49,644 nucleotides of DNA from Blautia sp. (GCA_021772055.1 JAETNR010000033.1:1-49644); one strand, 5' to 3'. Numbered from the stretch's first letter, positions 22,658 to 32,078 are shown. A program made the numbers and translations. The notes: generated by a model not told the origin, from the sequence alone.

Positions 22658-23519
22658 GCTTAGAGAAGCTTTTGACCAGGTGCAGGCAGATGAGGAACTG
22701 AAGAATCGTACCAAGACATTTATTTTTCAAAAAACAAATGGATATACCCAGAGGAGGGTATCGGCCTATGGCCGTTTGGTTCCGGTGCTTCTGTGTTTGC
22801 TGTTCCTTTTTGCCGGCGGGCATTGGCTCTATTTTACTCCTACAGTGGAAATCAGTATTGATATTAATCCGTCAATAGAGCTGGGAATCAACCGGTTCGA
22901 CAGGATTATTTCCGTGAAGGGATACAACAGGGACGGGGAGAAACTGACGGATTCTCTTAACATAAAGCATATGAACTATGCAGAGGCGGTAAATGAGATC
23001 CTGCAAAATGAGAAGATTGCGGATTTGCTGGGAAACGATGAAATTATGTCAATTGGCGTGATCGGAAAAGAAGGTGCCCAGTCCACAGCAATTCTTTCCA
23101 AGATAGAATCCTGCACAGCAGGAGAAAAGAATACCTATTGTTACTATGCACATGCAGAGGAGACAGAAGCTGCACATGAGATGGGACTTTCCTGCGGGAA
23201 GTACAGAGCGTTACTTGAACTGAAGGAGTTTGATCCGGATGTTACTGCCGAAGAGATTCGGGACATGACAATGAGGGAAATCAGGAACAGGATAAATGAG
23301 CTTTCCGGTGATGATGGGGGCGGGAAGGATACCAAAGGAGCAGACGCCTGCGGAGAAAAAGCCGGAGGAAAAAAAGGCTGCGGAGTAAATTCCTGCGGAA
23401 AAAATGTCGGTGGGGAATCCGCCAAAGGGAAAAATACCGGCAGAAATAATACGGAACAGGGACACCATGGCGCAAATGAAAATATAGAAGGACATAAGCA
23501 TAGAAATGGAAGAGAATAA
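22647..23519 (+). CDS. RsgI-like membrane anti-sigma factor
   Basis: A 290-residue protein. The ATG at 22647 overlaps the end of the sigma gene by 11 nt. The first 50 residues are cytoplasmic and helical, suited to binding the sigma factor. A membrane helix (LVPVLLCLLFLFAGGHWLYF) follows. Outside lies the RsgI-type middle domain (VEISIDINPSIELGINRFDR, IISVKGYNRDG). The C-terminal 70 residues are a low-complexity Gly/Lys/Asn/Cys-rich stretch with repeated GKN/GEK units (ACGEKAGGKKGCG, then GHHGANENIEGHKHR). This outside tail would be where a signal is sensed; no carbohydrate-binding module is present, unlike in classical RsgI. Signal and partner are unknown. Confidence 0.8.
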   Translation: MKDKLREAFDQVQADEELKNRTKTFIFQKTNGYTQRRVSAYGRLVPVLLCLLFLFAGGHWLYFTPTVEISIDINPSIELGINRFDRIISVKGYNRDGEKLTDSLNIKHMNYAEAVNEILQNEKIADLLGNDEIMSIGVIGKEGAQSTAILSKIESCTAGEKNTYCYYAHAEETEAAHEMGLSCGKYRALLELKEFDPDVTAEEIRDMTMREIRNRINELSGDDGGGKDTKGADACGEKAGGKKGCGVNSCGKNVGGESAKGKNTGRNNTEQGHHGANENIEGHKHRNGRE

Positions 23520-23522
23520 GGG

Positions 23523-23551
23523 CAGCCGCCGGAGATGATTTCCGGCGGCTG
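23523..23551 (+). terminator. intrinsic terminator of the sigma operon
   Basis: CAGCCGCCGGA at 23523-23533 pairs with TCCGGCGGCTG at 23541-23551, followed by TTTGT. It starts just after the stop codon. Confidence 0.85.
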
Positions 23552-23646
23552 TTTGTAGTGGTGCACATCTTTTGGGAGCGTGAAGGGATTGGGGGTAAAC
23601 AGTAACTGTCAGGCACATATTACAGGAGAATATCCAGCGGAAGGGC

Positions 23647-23675
23647 TTGCGGGAAAAATGACGGGATGCTATAAT
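23647..23675 (+). promoter_or_regulatory. promoter upstream of cvfB
   Basis: TTGCGG, 17-bp spacer, TATAAT, about 55 bp upstream of the start codon. Only the -10 matches well. It probably also serves dnaE. Confidence 0.5.
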
Positions 23676-23729
23676 GGGAACACTGAACACAGGTACGTAA
23701 ATCTGACAATAGCATCCGGAGGAAATTTT

Positions 23730-24569
23730 ATGATTTTATTAGGAAAAAAGCAGACCTTAACAGTAGTAAAAACTGTGGAGTTTGGAATATACCTGGCTGA
23801 GGGAGCGAATGCTCCGGCTGAGGAGCGCGTGCTCCTTCCAGGCAGGCAGGTTCCTCAGGGAACAAAAGAGGGAGACCGTCTGGAAGTCTTTATTTATAAA
23901 GACTCCAAGGACAGAATGATCGCAACCACAAACGAACCCAGGTTCCAGCTTGGCCAGACAGCCCTTTTGAAAGTGAAGCAGGTGACGAAGATAGGTGCGT
24001 TCCTGGACTGGGGACTGGAAAAGGACCTGCTTCTTCCTTATCATGAGCAGGTAACCCGTGTACGGGAGGGGGAAGAGTGCCTTGTGGCTCTTTATGTAGA
24101 TAAGAGCAGCCGCCTTTGTGCAACCATGAAGGTCTATCCCTATCTTTCCACCAGAACTCCTTACGGAATCGGCGACGAGGTAAAAGGACGGGTTTACCAG
24201 ATCAGTGAAAAGTTCGGAGTGTTTGTCGCAGTAGACGATAAATATTCAGCCCTCATCCCCGCCCGGGAAGCTCAGGGAAAATATCGCCCGGGAACCATCC
24301 TTGACCTCCGGGTAACGGAAGTGAAGGAGGACGGCAAGATGAATGTTTCCGACCGTCAAAAAGCCTATATCCAGATAGACGAGGACGCGGAAAATGTCCT
24401 TGGCGTGATCGAAGAATTTGCCGGTGTTCTTCCATTTGATGATAAAGCTTCCCCCCAGGTGATTCAGCGGGAATTCGGCCTCAGCAAAAATGCCTTTAAA
24501 CGTGCAGTAGGCCATCTTTTAAAAGAAGGAAAAATTGAAATAAAAGACCGCCGTATTTACAAAAAATAA
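23730..24569 (+). CDS. cvfB: S1-domain RNA-binding protein, CvfB/YitL family
   Basis: A 280-residue protein. The start is the ATG at 23730, with CCGGAGGA 5-12 nt upstream. It has consecutive S1-type OB folds (LLGKKQTLTVVKTVEFGIYL, then LKVKQVTKIGAFLDWGLEKD, and VKGRVYQISEKFGVFVAVDD). A C-terminal winged-helix-like end (QREFGLSKNAFKRAVGHLLK, EGKIEIKDRRIYKK) completes the family's architecture. CvfB is a conserved regulator of virulence and RNA stability in Firmicutes. The dnaE gene follows after 38 nt, so both are probably co-transcribed. All conserved parts look intact. Confidence 0.9.
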   Translation: MILLGKKQTLTVVKTVEFGIYLAEGANAPAEERVLLPGRQVPQGTKEGDRLEVFIYKDSKDRMIATTNEPRFQLGQTALLKVKQVTKIGAFLDWGLEKDLLLPYHEQVTRVREGEECLVALYVDKSSRLCATMKVYPYLSTRTPYGIGDEVKGRVYQISEKFGVFVAVDDKYSALIPAREAQGKYRPGTILDLRVTEVKEDGKMNVSDRQKAYIQIDEDAENVLGVIEEFAGVLPFDDKASPQVIQREFGLSKNAFKRAVGHLLKEGKIEIKDRRIYKK

Positions 24570-24607
24570 AGACAGACTATGTTTTTTTATAAAATAGGAG
24601 AAAAGCT

Positions 24608-27600
24608 GTGAACTTTACACACTTACATGTCCATACAGAATACAGTCTTCTGGATGGCTCCAATAAAATAAAAGAATATGTATCCAGGGTAAAAGAACTT
24701 GGCATGGACAGCGCTGCCATTACAGATCACGGGGTCATGTACGGAGTCATTGATTTTTACCGCGCAGCCAGAGAAGCGGGAATTAACCCTATTCTCGGAT
24801 GTGAGGTTTATGTTGCTCCGGGCTCCCGTTTTGACAGAGAAATCGGCTCCGGCGATGACCGATATTACCATCTTGTTCTTCTTGCAGAGAATAATCAGGG
24901 CTACAGCAATCTGATGAAGATCGTATCCAAGGGCTTTGTGGAAGGCTTTTATTATAAACCCCGTGTGGATATGGAACTTCTGGAGCGTTACCATGAGGGG
25001 ATTATTGCACTGAGTGCCTGCCTTGCCGGTGAAGTGGCGAAATATCTCACCAGGGGCATGTATGAGGACGCGAAAGCCGCAGCCCTTAAGTATCAGGATA
25101 TTTTTGGCAAAGGAAACTTCTTCCTGGAATTACAGGATCACGGTATTCCGGAGCAGCAGAACGTGAACCAGCAGCTTCTCCGCATGCATCAGGAAACCGG
25201 TATTGACCTTGTGGCTACCAATGATGTGCACTATACATATGCAGAGGACGAAAAGCCCCATGACATTCTTCTCTGCCTGCAGACCGGAAAGAAGCTTGCA
25301 GATGAGGACCGTATGCGTTACGAAGGGGGCCAGTATTACGTAAAATCCCGGGAAGAGATGGAGGCTCTTTTCCCTTATGCACCGGAAGCACTGGAAAATA
25401 CGTATAAGATCGGTCAGCGCTGCCACGTGGAAATTGAATTCGGTGTAACAAAGCTTCCAAAATACGACGTACCGGACGGGTACACTTCCTGGGAGTATTT
25501 GAATAAACTATGTTTTGAGGGACTGGAGAAATTATACCACCCTGTAACAGAGAGCCTTAGAGAACGTCTGGAGTACGAGCTTTCCACCATTAAAAACATG
25601 GGTTATGTGGATTACTTCCTTATTGTATGGGATTTTATCAAGTATGCCAGGGATAATGATATTATGGTTGGACCGGGCCGAGGCTCCGCTGCAGGAAGCC
25701 TGGTATCCTATACTCTTGGAATTACCCAGCTTGATCCCATGAAATATGATCTGCTGTTTGAGCGTTTCCTGAACCCTGAGCGAGTATCCATGCCGGATAT
25801 TGATGTTGATTTCTGTTTCGAGCGGCGCCAGGAAGTTATTGATTATGTAGTGCGCAAATACGGCAAGGACAGGGTGGTACAGATCGTCACCTTTGGTACT
25901 CTGGCTGCCCGGGGTGTGATCAGGGATGTAGGACGTGTTCTTGATATGCCTTATGCCCAGGTAGATACTATTGCCAAAATGATTCCCCAGGAACTGAATA
26001 TTACCATTAATAAAGCACTTGAAATGAACCCGGAGCTTCGCAAAGCTTATGAGGAGCAGGAGGATATCCATTATCTCATTGATATGGCAAAACGCCTGGA
26101 GGGTCTGCCAAGGCATACTTCCATGCATGCCGCCGGAGTGGTCATCAGCCAGAAGGATGTAGATGAATATGTTCCTCTTTCCCGTGCACAGGACGGTTCC
26201 ATTACTACCCAGTTTACCATGACTACCCTGGAGGAACTGGGACTTCTGAAAATGGATTTTCTGGGTCTGCGTACCCTTACGGTGATCCAGAATGCAGTGC
26301 GCCTCATTGAAAAAGACGCAGGCGTTCATCTGGAGATGCAGTTTATTGATTTTAATGACAAAAAAGTTCTGGATTCCCTTGGTACAGGGCGTTCCGACGG
26401 TGTGTTCCAGCTGGAAAGCGCGGGGATGAAGAATTTCATGAAGGAATTGAAGCCTCAGAGCCTGGAGGACGTGATTGCGGGAATTTCTCTTTACCGTCCC
26501 GGTCCTATGGATTTTATTCCGCAGTATATTCGGGGCAAAAACCGTCCGGATACCATCCGCTATGACTGCCCACAGCTGGAACCGATCCTGGCGCCCACCT
26601 ACGGCTGCATTGTATACCAGGAGCAGGTTATGCAGATCGTGCGGAATCTGGCAGGTTATACTTTAGGACGGAGTGATCTGGTGCGCCGTGCCATGTCCAA
26701 GAAAAAAGCAGCCGTCATGGAGCGGGAACGCCAGAATTTTGTGTATGGAAATAAAGAGGAGGGGGTACCGGGCTGTATTGCCAACGGTATTCCGGAAAAA
26801 ACGGCAAACAAGATTTATGATGATATGACAGACTTTGCCAAATATGCATTTAATAAGTCTCATGCAGCAGCATATGCGGTGGTTTCCTATCAGACTGCGT
26901 TTTTGAAATATTACTATCCGGTAGAGTTTATGGCTGCGCTTATGACTTCAGTGATTGAAATGCCCAGTAAGGTGGCTGAATACATTCTGGTCTGCCGCCA
27001 GATGGGGATTAAGATTCTTCCTCCTGATATCAACTGCGGGGAGTATGGTTTTTCCGTTGATAAGGGCTGTATCCGCTACGGGCTTTCTGCGATTAAAAGC
27101 GTGGGCCGCCCTGTGATCGAAGCACTGGTGAAGGAGAGAGAGGAACGGGGAATATATCGCTCTCTGAATGATTTTATTGAGCGTATGAACCAGACTGCAA
27201 ATAAGCGTGCAATTGAGAATTTCATTAAATCCGGTGCGCTGGACTGTCTGGAAGGCAATCGGCGCCAGAAAATGGCTATTTATGCTCAGATCGTAGACAA
27301 TCTCAACCAGGATAAAAAGCATTCCATGGCCGGGCAGCTGAGCTTATTTGATATTGTGGGCGAAGAGGATAAAAAGGACTTTGAAATCCGAATGCCCGAG
27401 CTGGAGGAATATGATAAAGAAGTGATTCTTGCTTTTGAAAAAGAAGTTCTGGGAATCTACTTAAGCGGACATCCGCTGGAGCGCTACAGAGAAGCCATGG
27501 AAAAAAATATTTCTGCCAGGTCCACGGATTTTCAGCAGGATGAGGAAACAGGATATCCTCATGTGGCAGACGGACAAAAGGTGATCATCGGAGGCATGAT

Positions 27601-28075
27601 TACGGATAAAACCATTAAATATACAAAGAATAATAAGATTATGGCATTTCTCACAGTGGAAGACCTGGTGGGAACCGTGGAAGTGGTGGTATTCCCGAGA
27701 GATTACGAAAAATCCCAGTCCATGCTGAACGAAGAAGCCAAAGTATTTATTCAGGGCCGTGTTTCCGCAGAAGATGATAAAGCCAGCAAGCTGATCTTTG
27801 AAAAAATAAGATCCTTTGATGAGATTCCCAAAGAGATCTGGATCCAGTTCAGAGACAGAAATGAATATGCCGCAAGGGAACAGGAATTCCTGGAAGACAT
27901 TCACAAATGCCCCGGGAACGACGGCGTGGTGATCTATCTAAAAGATGTAAAAGCCATGAAGAAGCTTCCGGCAGGTTTTCACGTCAGTATTCAGGACTCC
28001 TGGCTGGAGGAAATAAAGCAAAAATATGGAAATTCCAACGTTAAAGTTGTGGAAAGAGTATTGAAAAACTTCTGA
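24608..28075 (+). CDS. dnaE: DNA polymerase III alpha subunit, DnaE type
   Basis: A 1155-residue protein starting at a GTG, preceded by AGGAG. The N-terminal PHP domain is visible (FTHLHVHTEYSLLDG, AITDHGVMYG). The polymerase core contains GPGRGSAAGSLVSYTLGI and the palm motif PDIDVDFCFERR, with the metal-binding Asp residues. A helix-hairpin-helix region and a C-terminal OB domain (KVIIGGMITDKTIKYTKNNK, TVEVVVFPRDYEK) follow. Length and order match DnaE1-type enzymes of Firmicutes, which extend primers in cooperation with PolC. It is followed by pfkA after about 100 bp. No defects. Confidence 0.95.
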   Translation: MNFTHLHVHTEYSLLDGSNKIKEYVSRVKELGMDSAAITDHGVMYGVIDFYRAAREAGINPILGCEVYVAPGSRFDREIGSGDDRYYHLVLLAENNQGYSNLMKIVSKGFVEGFYYKPRVDMELLERYHEGIIALSACLAGEVAKYLTRGMYEDAKAAALKYQDIFGKGNFFLELQDHGIPEQQNVNQQLLRMHQETGIDLVATNDVHYTYAEDEKPHDILLCLQTGKKLADEDRMRYEGGQYYVKSREEMEALFPYAPEALENTYKIGQRCHVEIEFGVTKLPKYDVPDGYTSWEYLNKLCFEGLEKLYHPVTESLRERLEYELSTIKNMGYVDYFLIVWDFIKYARDNDIMVGPGRGSAAGSLVSYTLGITQLDPMKYDLLFERFLNPERVSMPDIDVDFCFERRQEVIDYVVRKYGKDRVVQIVTFGTLAARGVIRDVGRVLDMPYAQVDTIAKMIPQELNITINKALEMNPELRKAYEEQEDIHYLIDMAKRLEGLPRHTSMHAAGVVISQKDVDEYVPLSRAQDGSITTQFTMTTLEELGLLKMDFLGLRTLTVIQNAVRLIEKDAGVHLEMQFIDFNDKKVLDSLGTGRSDGVFQLESAGMKNFMKELKPQSLEDVIAGISLYRPGPMDFIPQYIRGKNRPDTIRYDCPQLEPILAPTYGCIVYQEQVMQIVRNLAGYTLGRSDLVRRAMSKKKAAVMERERQNFVYGNKEEGVPGCIANGIPEKTANKIYDDMTDFAKYAFNKSHAAAYAVVSYQTAFLKYYYPVEFMAALMTSVIEMPSKVAEYILVCRQMGIKILPPDINCGEYGFSVDKGCIRYGLSAIKSVGRPVIEALVKEREERGIYRSLNDFIERMNQTANKRAIENFIKSGALDCLEGNRRQKMAIYAQIVDNLNQDKKHSMAGQLSLFDIVGEEDKKDFEIRMPELEEYDKEVILAFEKEVLGIYLSGHPLERYREAMEKNISARSTDFQQDEETGYPHVADGQKVIIGGMITDKTIKYTKNNKIMAFLTVEDLVGTVEVVVFPRDYEKSQSMLNEEAKVFIQGRVSAEDDKASKLIFEKIRSFDEIPKEIWIQFRDRNEYAAREQEFLEDIHKCPGNDGVVIYLKDVKAMKKLPAGFHVSIQDSWLEEIKQKYGNSNVKVVERVLKNF

Positions 28076-28177
28076 AAATGCTTTACACTATATCCGAATA
28101 TGTGTAGACCTTTTTTATTACTGTGGTTCACCTTTGGAACTGCTCATGAATAGAATCAGAAGATGGAGGAAAAGAAT

Positions 28178-29167
28178 ATGGCAGAAAATAAGATTAAGAC
28201 CATTGGGGTTCTTACCAGCGGCGGCGATGCTCCTGGAATGAATGCTGCGATCCGTGCTGTTGTCAGAAGAGGGCTGAGCAGCGGTTTAAACGTAAAGGGC
28301 ATTTTAAAGGGATATAATGGATTATTAAATGAAGAAATTATTGATATGACTGCCAAGGATGTATCAGATACCATTGAACGAGGCGGTACGATTCTATATA
28401 CGGCACGCTGTGCAGAGTTCCGTACACCGGAAGGACAGCAGAGAGGTGCTGACATCTGTAAGAAGCATGGAATTGACGGGCTTGTGGTCATCGGCGGAGA
28501 CGGTTCCTTTGCAGGTGCGCAGAAACTGGCGAACCTTGGAATCAATACCATCGGCGTACCGGGAACCATTGACCTGGACATTGCATGTACAGAGTATACC
28601 ATCGGTTTTGACACTGCAGTTAATACTGCAATGGAGGCCATCGACAAAGTACGTGATACTTCTACCTCCCATGAAAGATGCAGTATTATCGAGGTTATGG
28701 GACGAGGCGCAGGTTATCTGGCACTGTGGTGCGGTATTGCCAACGGCGCTGAGGACGTCCTGATTCCTGAGAAATATGACTATGATGAACAGAAGCTGAT
28801 CAACAATATTATTGACAGCCGTAAACAGGGCAAAAAACATCACATCATCATCAATGCGGAAGGTATCGGCCATTCTGAAGCGATGGCAAAACGTATTGAA
28901 GCTGCTACAGGGATTGAAACCCGTGCGACGATCCTGGGCCACATGCAGCGTGGAGGAAGCCCTACCTGTAAGGACAGAGTATATGCTTCCATGATGGGCG
29001 CTTTGGCAGTAGACCTTCTCTTACAGGGCAAATCCTGCCGTGTTGTCGGCTACCGCCACGGTGAGTTTGTTGACTTTGATATTAATGAAGCACTGGCAAT
29101 GCAGAAACAGGTTTCCAGCTATCAGTGGGAGATCTGCCAGTCTCTTTCTCATAATTATAAAAAATAA
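28178..29167 (+). CDS. pfkA: 6-phosphofructokinase, ATP-dependent type
   Basis: A 329-residue protein. The start is the ATG at 28178 with GGAGG 8 nt upstream; the earlier in-frame ATG at 28163 lacks one. It has the ATP-binding GVLTSGGDAPGMNAAIRAVV motif, GGDGSFAGA (Gly at the ATP-type position) and PGTIDLDIACTEYTIGFDTA, in which the two catalytic Asp residues are kept but the usual Asn between them is Leu. I recall this Leu in Clostridia PfkA proteins, so it is probably normal. RGAGYLALW and GHMQRGGSPTC complete the family signature. The enzyme makes fructose-1,6-bisphosphate in glycolysis. The stop codon overlaps the start of the K+ transporter gene, an unusual pairing. Confidence 0.95.
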   Translation: MAENKIKTIGVLTSGGDAPGMNAAIRAVVRRGLSSGLNVKGILKGYNGLLNEEIIDMTAKDVSDTIERGGTILYTARCAEFRTPEGQQRGADICKKHGIDGLVVIGGDGSFAGAQKLANLGINTIGVPGTIDLDIACTEYTIGFDTAVNTAMEAIDKVRDTSTSHERCSIIEVMGRGAGYLALWCGIANGAEDVLIPEKYDYDEQKLINNIIDSRKQGKKHHIIINAEGIGHSEAMAKRIEAATGIETRATILGHMQRGGSPTCKDRVYASMMGALAVDLLLQGKSCRVVGYRHGEFVDFDINEALAMQKQVSSYQWEICQSLSHNYKK

Positions 29168-30555
29168 TGAGACAGAAAATCAGCAGATTACTGCGCAAAA
29201 TGACAACAGCCCAGGTGATCGCATCGGGTTTTGCTGCGCTGATCCTGATAGGAGGGCTGCTTCTGTGGCTGCCGTTTAGTACCGTACCGGGAGAAAGCAC
29301 TTCTTTTACAGATGCACTTTTTACAGCAACAACCTGCATATGTGTTACCGGGCTGGTAACCGTTACAACGGCGGTACACTGGACCATGGCGGGGAAAATA
29401 GTGATCCTGCTGCTGATTCAGATCGGCGGGATCGGGTTTATCGCCATTGCCAGTATTATATTTGTGTCTCTTCGCAGGAAAATTTCCATGCGCAACAGAA
29501 AGATGATACAGGAATCCTATAATCTGGATCAGATGTCCGGATTGGTGAAGCTGGTAAAAAGAGTGCTTGCCTGTGTATTTGGGGCAGAGGCCCTGGGTGC
29601 CGTGGGATATGGATTCCGGTTCATTCCCAGGTTCGGCGCAGCGGAGGGAATTTTTCAGTCGGTTTTTACCTCTGTGTCAGCTTTTTGTAATGCAGGGGTT
29701 GATATTCTGGGGGAAAACAGTCTCATGCCCTATGTGGCTGATCCTCTTGTAAACTTTGTTACGATTGGTTTGATCATATCTTCCGGACTTGGATTTATTG
29801 TCTGGTGGGATGTTGCGGATAAGATCAGGAAGGTCTGCCGCAGGGAGATTTCCGCACGCAGGATGCTGAAGCGCCTGCGCCTTCACAGCAAGCTGGTTCT
29901 CCTGACAACGGCGGTTCTTGTATTTGGTGGTGCTTTTTTGATCTTTATTTTTGAATATCATAATCCGGATACTATGGGAAATATGCCTTTGGGGCAGAAG
30001 CTGATGGCCTCTCTTTTTCAGTCTGTGACCACCAGAACCGCAGGCTTTCTGACTATTGATCAGGGAGCTTTGTCCGGAGCGTCGGTGTTGCTGTGCCTGT
30101 TTTTGATGTTTGTGGGAGGTTCTCCCATGGGAACTGCAGGCGGTATCAAAACGACGACACTGGCAGTGCTGGTCTTAAGCATTTATTCTAATGTAAGGGG
30201 CAAGGAAGACGTAGAATTCCGCAACAGGAGGATCAGAAGCCATTATATCCGCTCCGCAGTGGTTGTTATGGGAACAGGCCTTGGGGTGGTGCTGGCAATG
30301 AGTATGCTTTTGTCTGCGGTAATGCCGGAAAGATCCCTTGTGGATGTGGTGTACGAAGTTACGTCAGCTTTGGCTACAGTGGGTTTATCAAGAGGGTTGA
30401 CCCCTGATCTGACAGCCATTGGCAAATGGCTTGTGATCGTTACAATGTATCTGGGAAGAATCGGTCCGCTCACCCTTGGGACGGCTGTTGTGGTCAGAGC
30501 GGTGAAACGATCCGAAAATACCCGTCTGGCAGCAGAAGATATTATGATCGGATAA
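29167..30555 (+). CDS. ktrB: potassium uptake channel-type subunit, KtrB/TrkH family
   Basis: A 462-residue membrane protein with about ten hydrophobic segments. The four pore loops with their selectivity-filter residues are visible: ATTCICVTGLVTV, SVSAFCNAGVD, SVTTRTAGFLT and VTSALATVGLSRG. This is the KtrB/TrkH superfamily of K+ transporters. The start ATG overlaps the pfkA stop (TAATG), with no good ribosome-binding site of its own, so it depends on translation of pfkA. Its regulatory partner KtrA follows after 58 nt. Together they form a membrane channel with an RCK ring in the cytoplasm. Confidence 0.9.
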   Translation: MRQKISRLLRKMTTAQVIASGFAALILIGGLLLWLPFSTVPGESTSFTDALFTATTCICVTGLVTVTTAVHWTMAGKIVILLLIQIGGIGFIAIASIIFVSLRRKISMRNRKMIQESYNLDQMSGLVKLVKRVLACVFGAEALGAVGYGFRFIPRFGAAEGIFQSVFTSVSAFCNAGVDILGENSLMPYVADPLVNFVTIGLIISSGLGFIVWWDVADKIRKVCRREISARRMLKRLRLHSKLVLLTTAVLVFGGAFLIFIFEYHNPDTMGNMPLGQKLMASLFQSVTTRTAGFLTIDQGALSGASVLLCLFLMFVGGSPMGTAGGIKTTTLAVLVLSIYSNVRGKEDVEFRNRRIRSHYIRSAVVVMGTGLGVVLAMSMLLSAVMPERSLVDVVYEVTSALATVGLSRGLTPDLTAIGKWLVIVTMYLGRIGPLTLGTAVVVRAVKRSENTRLAAEDIMIG

Positions 30556-30613
30556 AGCAGCAGACGCAGGGTGCAACATGCAGGGCACTGCGGATAGATA
30601 AGCGGGAGGAGTT

Positions 30614-31276
30614 ATGAAAGATAAGTCATTTGCAGTCATTGGTCTGGGGCAGTTTGGCATGACCCTGGCAACTACGCTGGCAGAGAGCAACTTTGACGTG
30701 CTGGTGATTGATGATAAGGAAGAGAATATACAGGAGATTGCGGAAAAGGTTACCTACGCAGTGAAGGCGGATGTCCGGGAACCTGGCGTATTAAAGAATC
30801 TGGGGGTCCAGAATGTGGATGTGGCTGTGATTGCGGTTTCCGAAAATATAGAAGCCAGTATTACGGCAACGATGCAGGCGAAGGATCTGGGCGTGCCGTT
30901 TGTCATGTCTAAGGCGATGAACAGCCTGCACGGAAGGATTTTAAGCAAGATCGGTGCGGATGAGGTGATCTATCCGGAACAGTCCATGGGACTGCGTGTA
31001 GCCAAGAACCTGATGTCAGGAGGTTATCTGGATATTTTTGAGCTTTCTTCTGAAATCAGTCTTGCGGAGTTTAAGATTCCTGCGGACTGGGTGGGAAAGA
31101 GCCTGAGCTCACTTTCTGTCCGGGAGAAGCATAAAATCAATATTATCGGGATCAAACAGGGAGATGATGTCCGGGTGGAGTTTGGCCCGGAGGAGAGGCT
31201 TCCGGAGGGATGTACCCTGATCGCAGTTGGCAGGAACAGAGATCTGGATGAGAATCCGGCTTTTTGGCACAAGTAA
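30614..31276 (+). CDS. ktrA: potassium uptake regulatory subunit, KtrA/TrkA family (RCK domains)
   Basis: A 220-residue cytoplasmic protein with GGGAGGAG before its ATG. The N-terminal RCK_N domain starts FAVIGLGQFGMTLATTLAES, with GxGxxG for nucleotide binding and VIDDKEE at the end of the second strand. The C-terminal RCK_C domain contains SLAEFKIPADWVGKSLSSLS. It gates the KtrB channel in response to nucleotides. Small-molecule effects such as c-di-AMP binding are known for the family but not visible here. The next gene starts 25 bp later. Confidence 0.9.
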   Translation: MKDKSFAVIGLGQFGMTLATTLAESNFDVLVIDDKEENIQEIAEKVTYAVKADVREPGVLKNLGVQNVDVAVIAVSENIEASITATMQAKDLGVPFVMSKAMNSLHGRILSKIGADEVIYPEQSMGLRVAKNLMSGGYLDIFELSSEISLAEFKIPADWVGKSLSSLSVREKHKINIIGIKQGDDVRVEFGPEERLPEGCTLIAVGRNRDLDENPAFWHK

Positions 31277-31301
31277 ATGCATTACAGCAGAGGTCAAAGG
31301 A

Positions 31302-32078
31302 ATGATCACCAGTTTAAATAACGAACAGGTTAAAAATATTATACAGTTAAATCAAAAAACAAAAGCCCGCAGAAAGCAAGGGCTTTTTGTTGCTGAGGGG
31401 AGAAAAATGTTCGGGGAGGCTCCTAAGAACTGGATTTCCAGAGTTTATGTATCAGAGAGCCTGTCAGAGGATGAGGAACTGATGGCGCAGGTGCAGGAGC
31501 TCTCTTACGAGATCGTGGCAGATCCTGTTTTCCGTCAGATGAGCGATACCCAGACACCCCAGGGAATCCTGACGGTTTTGAGAACTCCTTCCTATACATT
31601 GGAGGAGATTCTTGGGAAAGAGCACCCGCTTCTCATGGTTCTGGAAGATCTGCAGGATCCGGGAAATGCAGGGACTATTTTCCGGACAGGAGAGGGCGCA
31701 GGCGTAGACGGCATTTTGCTTACCAGAACCTGCGTGGATGTGACCAACCCCAAAGTAATCCGTTCCACCATGGGTTCTATTTACAGAATGCCTTTTCTAT
31801 ATGTGGAAGATGTGGTATCATTAAAGGAAAGATTCCGGGTGGCTGATATCCGTACTTATGCAGCTCATTTGAAGGGTAAAAACTTCTATGACGGGGAAAG
31901 CTATCAGGGAGGAACCGCTTTTCTGATCGGGAATGAAGGAAACGGGCTGACAGAACGTGCAGCGGAGGCTGCAGACTGTCTGATACGAATCCCTATGTGC
32001 GGCAGGGTGGAATCTTTGAACGCTGCGATGGCAGCGGGTATCCTGATGTATGAAGCGGCGCGGCAGCGCCGGAAGTAA
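31302..32078 (+). CDS. SpoU-family RNA 2'-O-methyltransferase (TrmH/RlmB type)
   Basis: A 258-residue protein. The ATG at 31302 is chosen because the earlier part of the frame overlaps ktrA; its AAAGGA is weak. The N-terminal substrate-binding domain (SLNNEQVKNIIQLNQKTKAR, KQGLFVAEGRKMF) is followed by the knotted SPOUT methyltransferase domain. Its three motifs are visible: LEDLQDPGNAGTIFRTGEGA, FLIGNEGNGL and IPMCGRVESLNAAMAAGILM. It methylates ribose in rRNA or tRNA. The exact target cannot be told from the sequence. Confidence 0.9.
   Translation: MITSLNNEQVKNIIQLNQKTKARRKQGLFVAEGRKMFGEAPKNWISRVYVSESLSEDEELMAQVQELSYEIVADPVFRQMSDTQTPQGILTVLRTPSYTLEEILGKEHPLLMVLEDLQDPGNAGTIFRTGEGAGVDGILLTRTCVDVTNPKVIRSTMGSIYRMPFLYVEDVVSLKERFRVADIRTYAAHLKGKNFYDGESYQGGTAFLIGNEGNGLTERAAEAADCLIRIPMCGRVESLNAAMAAGILMYEAARQRRK

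Noticed and set aside
28076..28177. Promoter for pfkA around TTTACA at about 28081
   Set aside because: Only a poor -10 (TAGACC) follows at 17 bp, so I could not support it.
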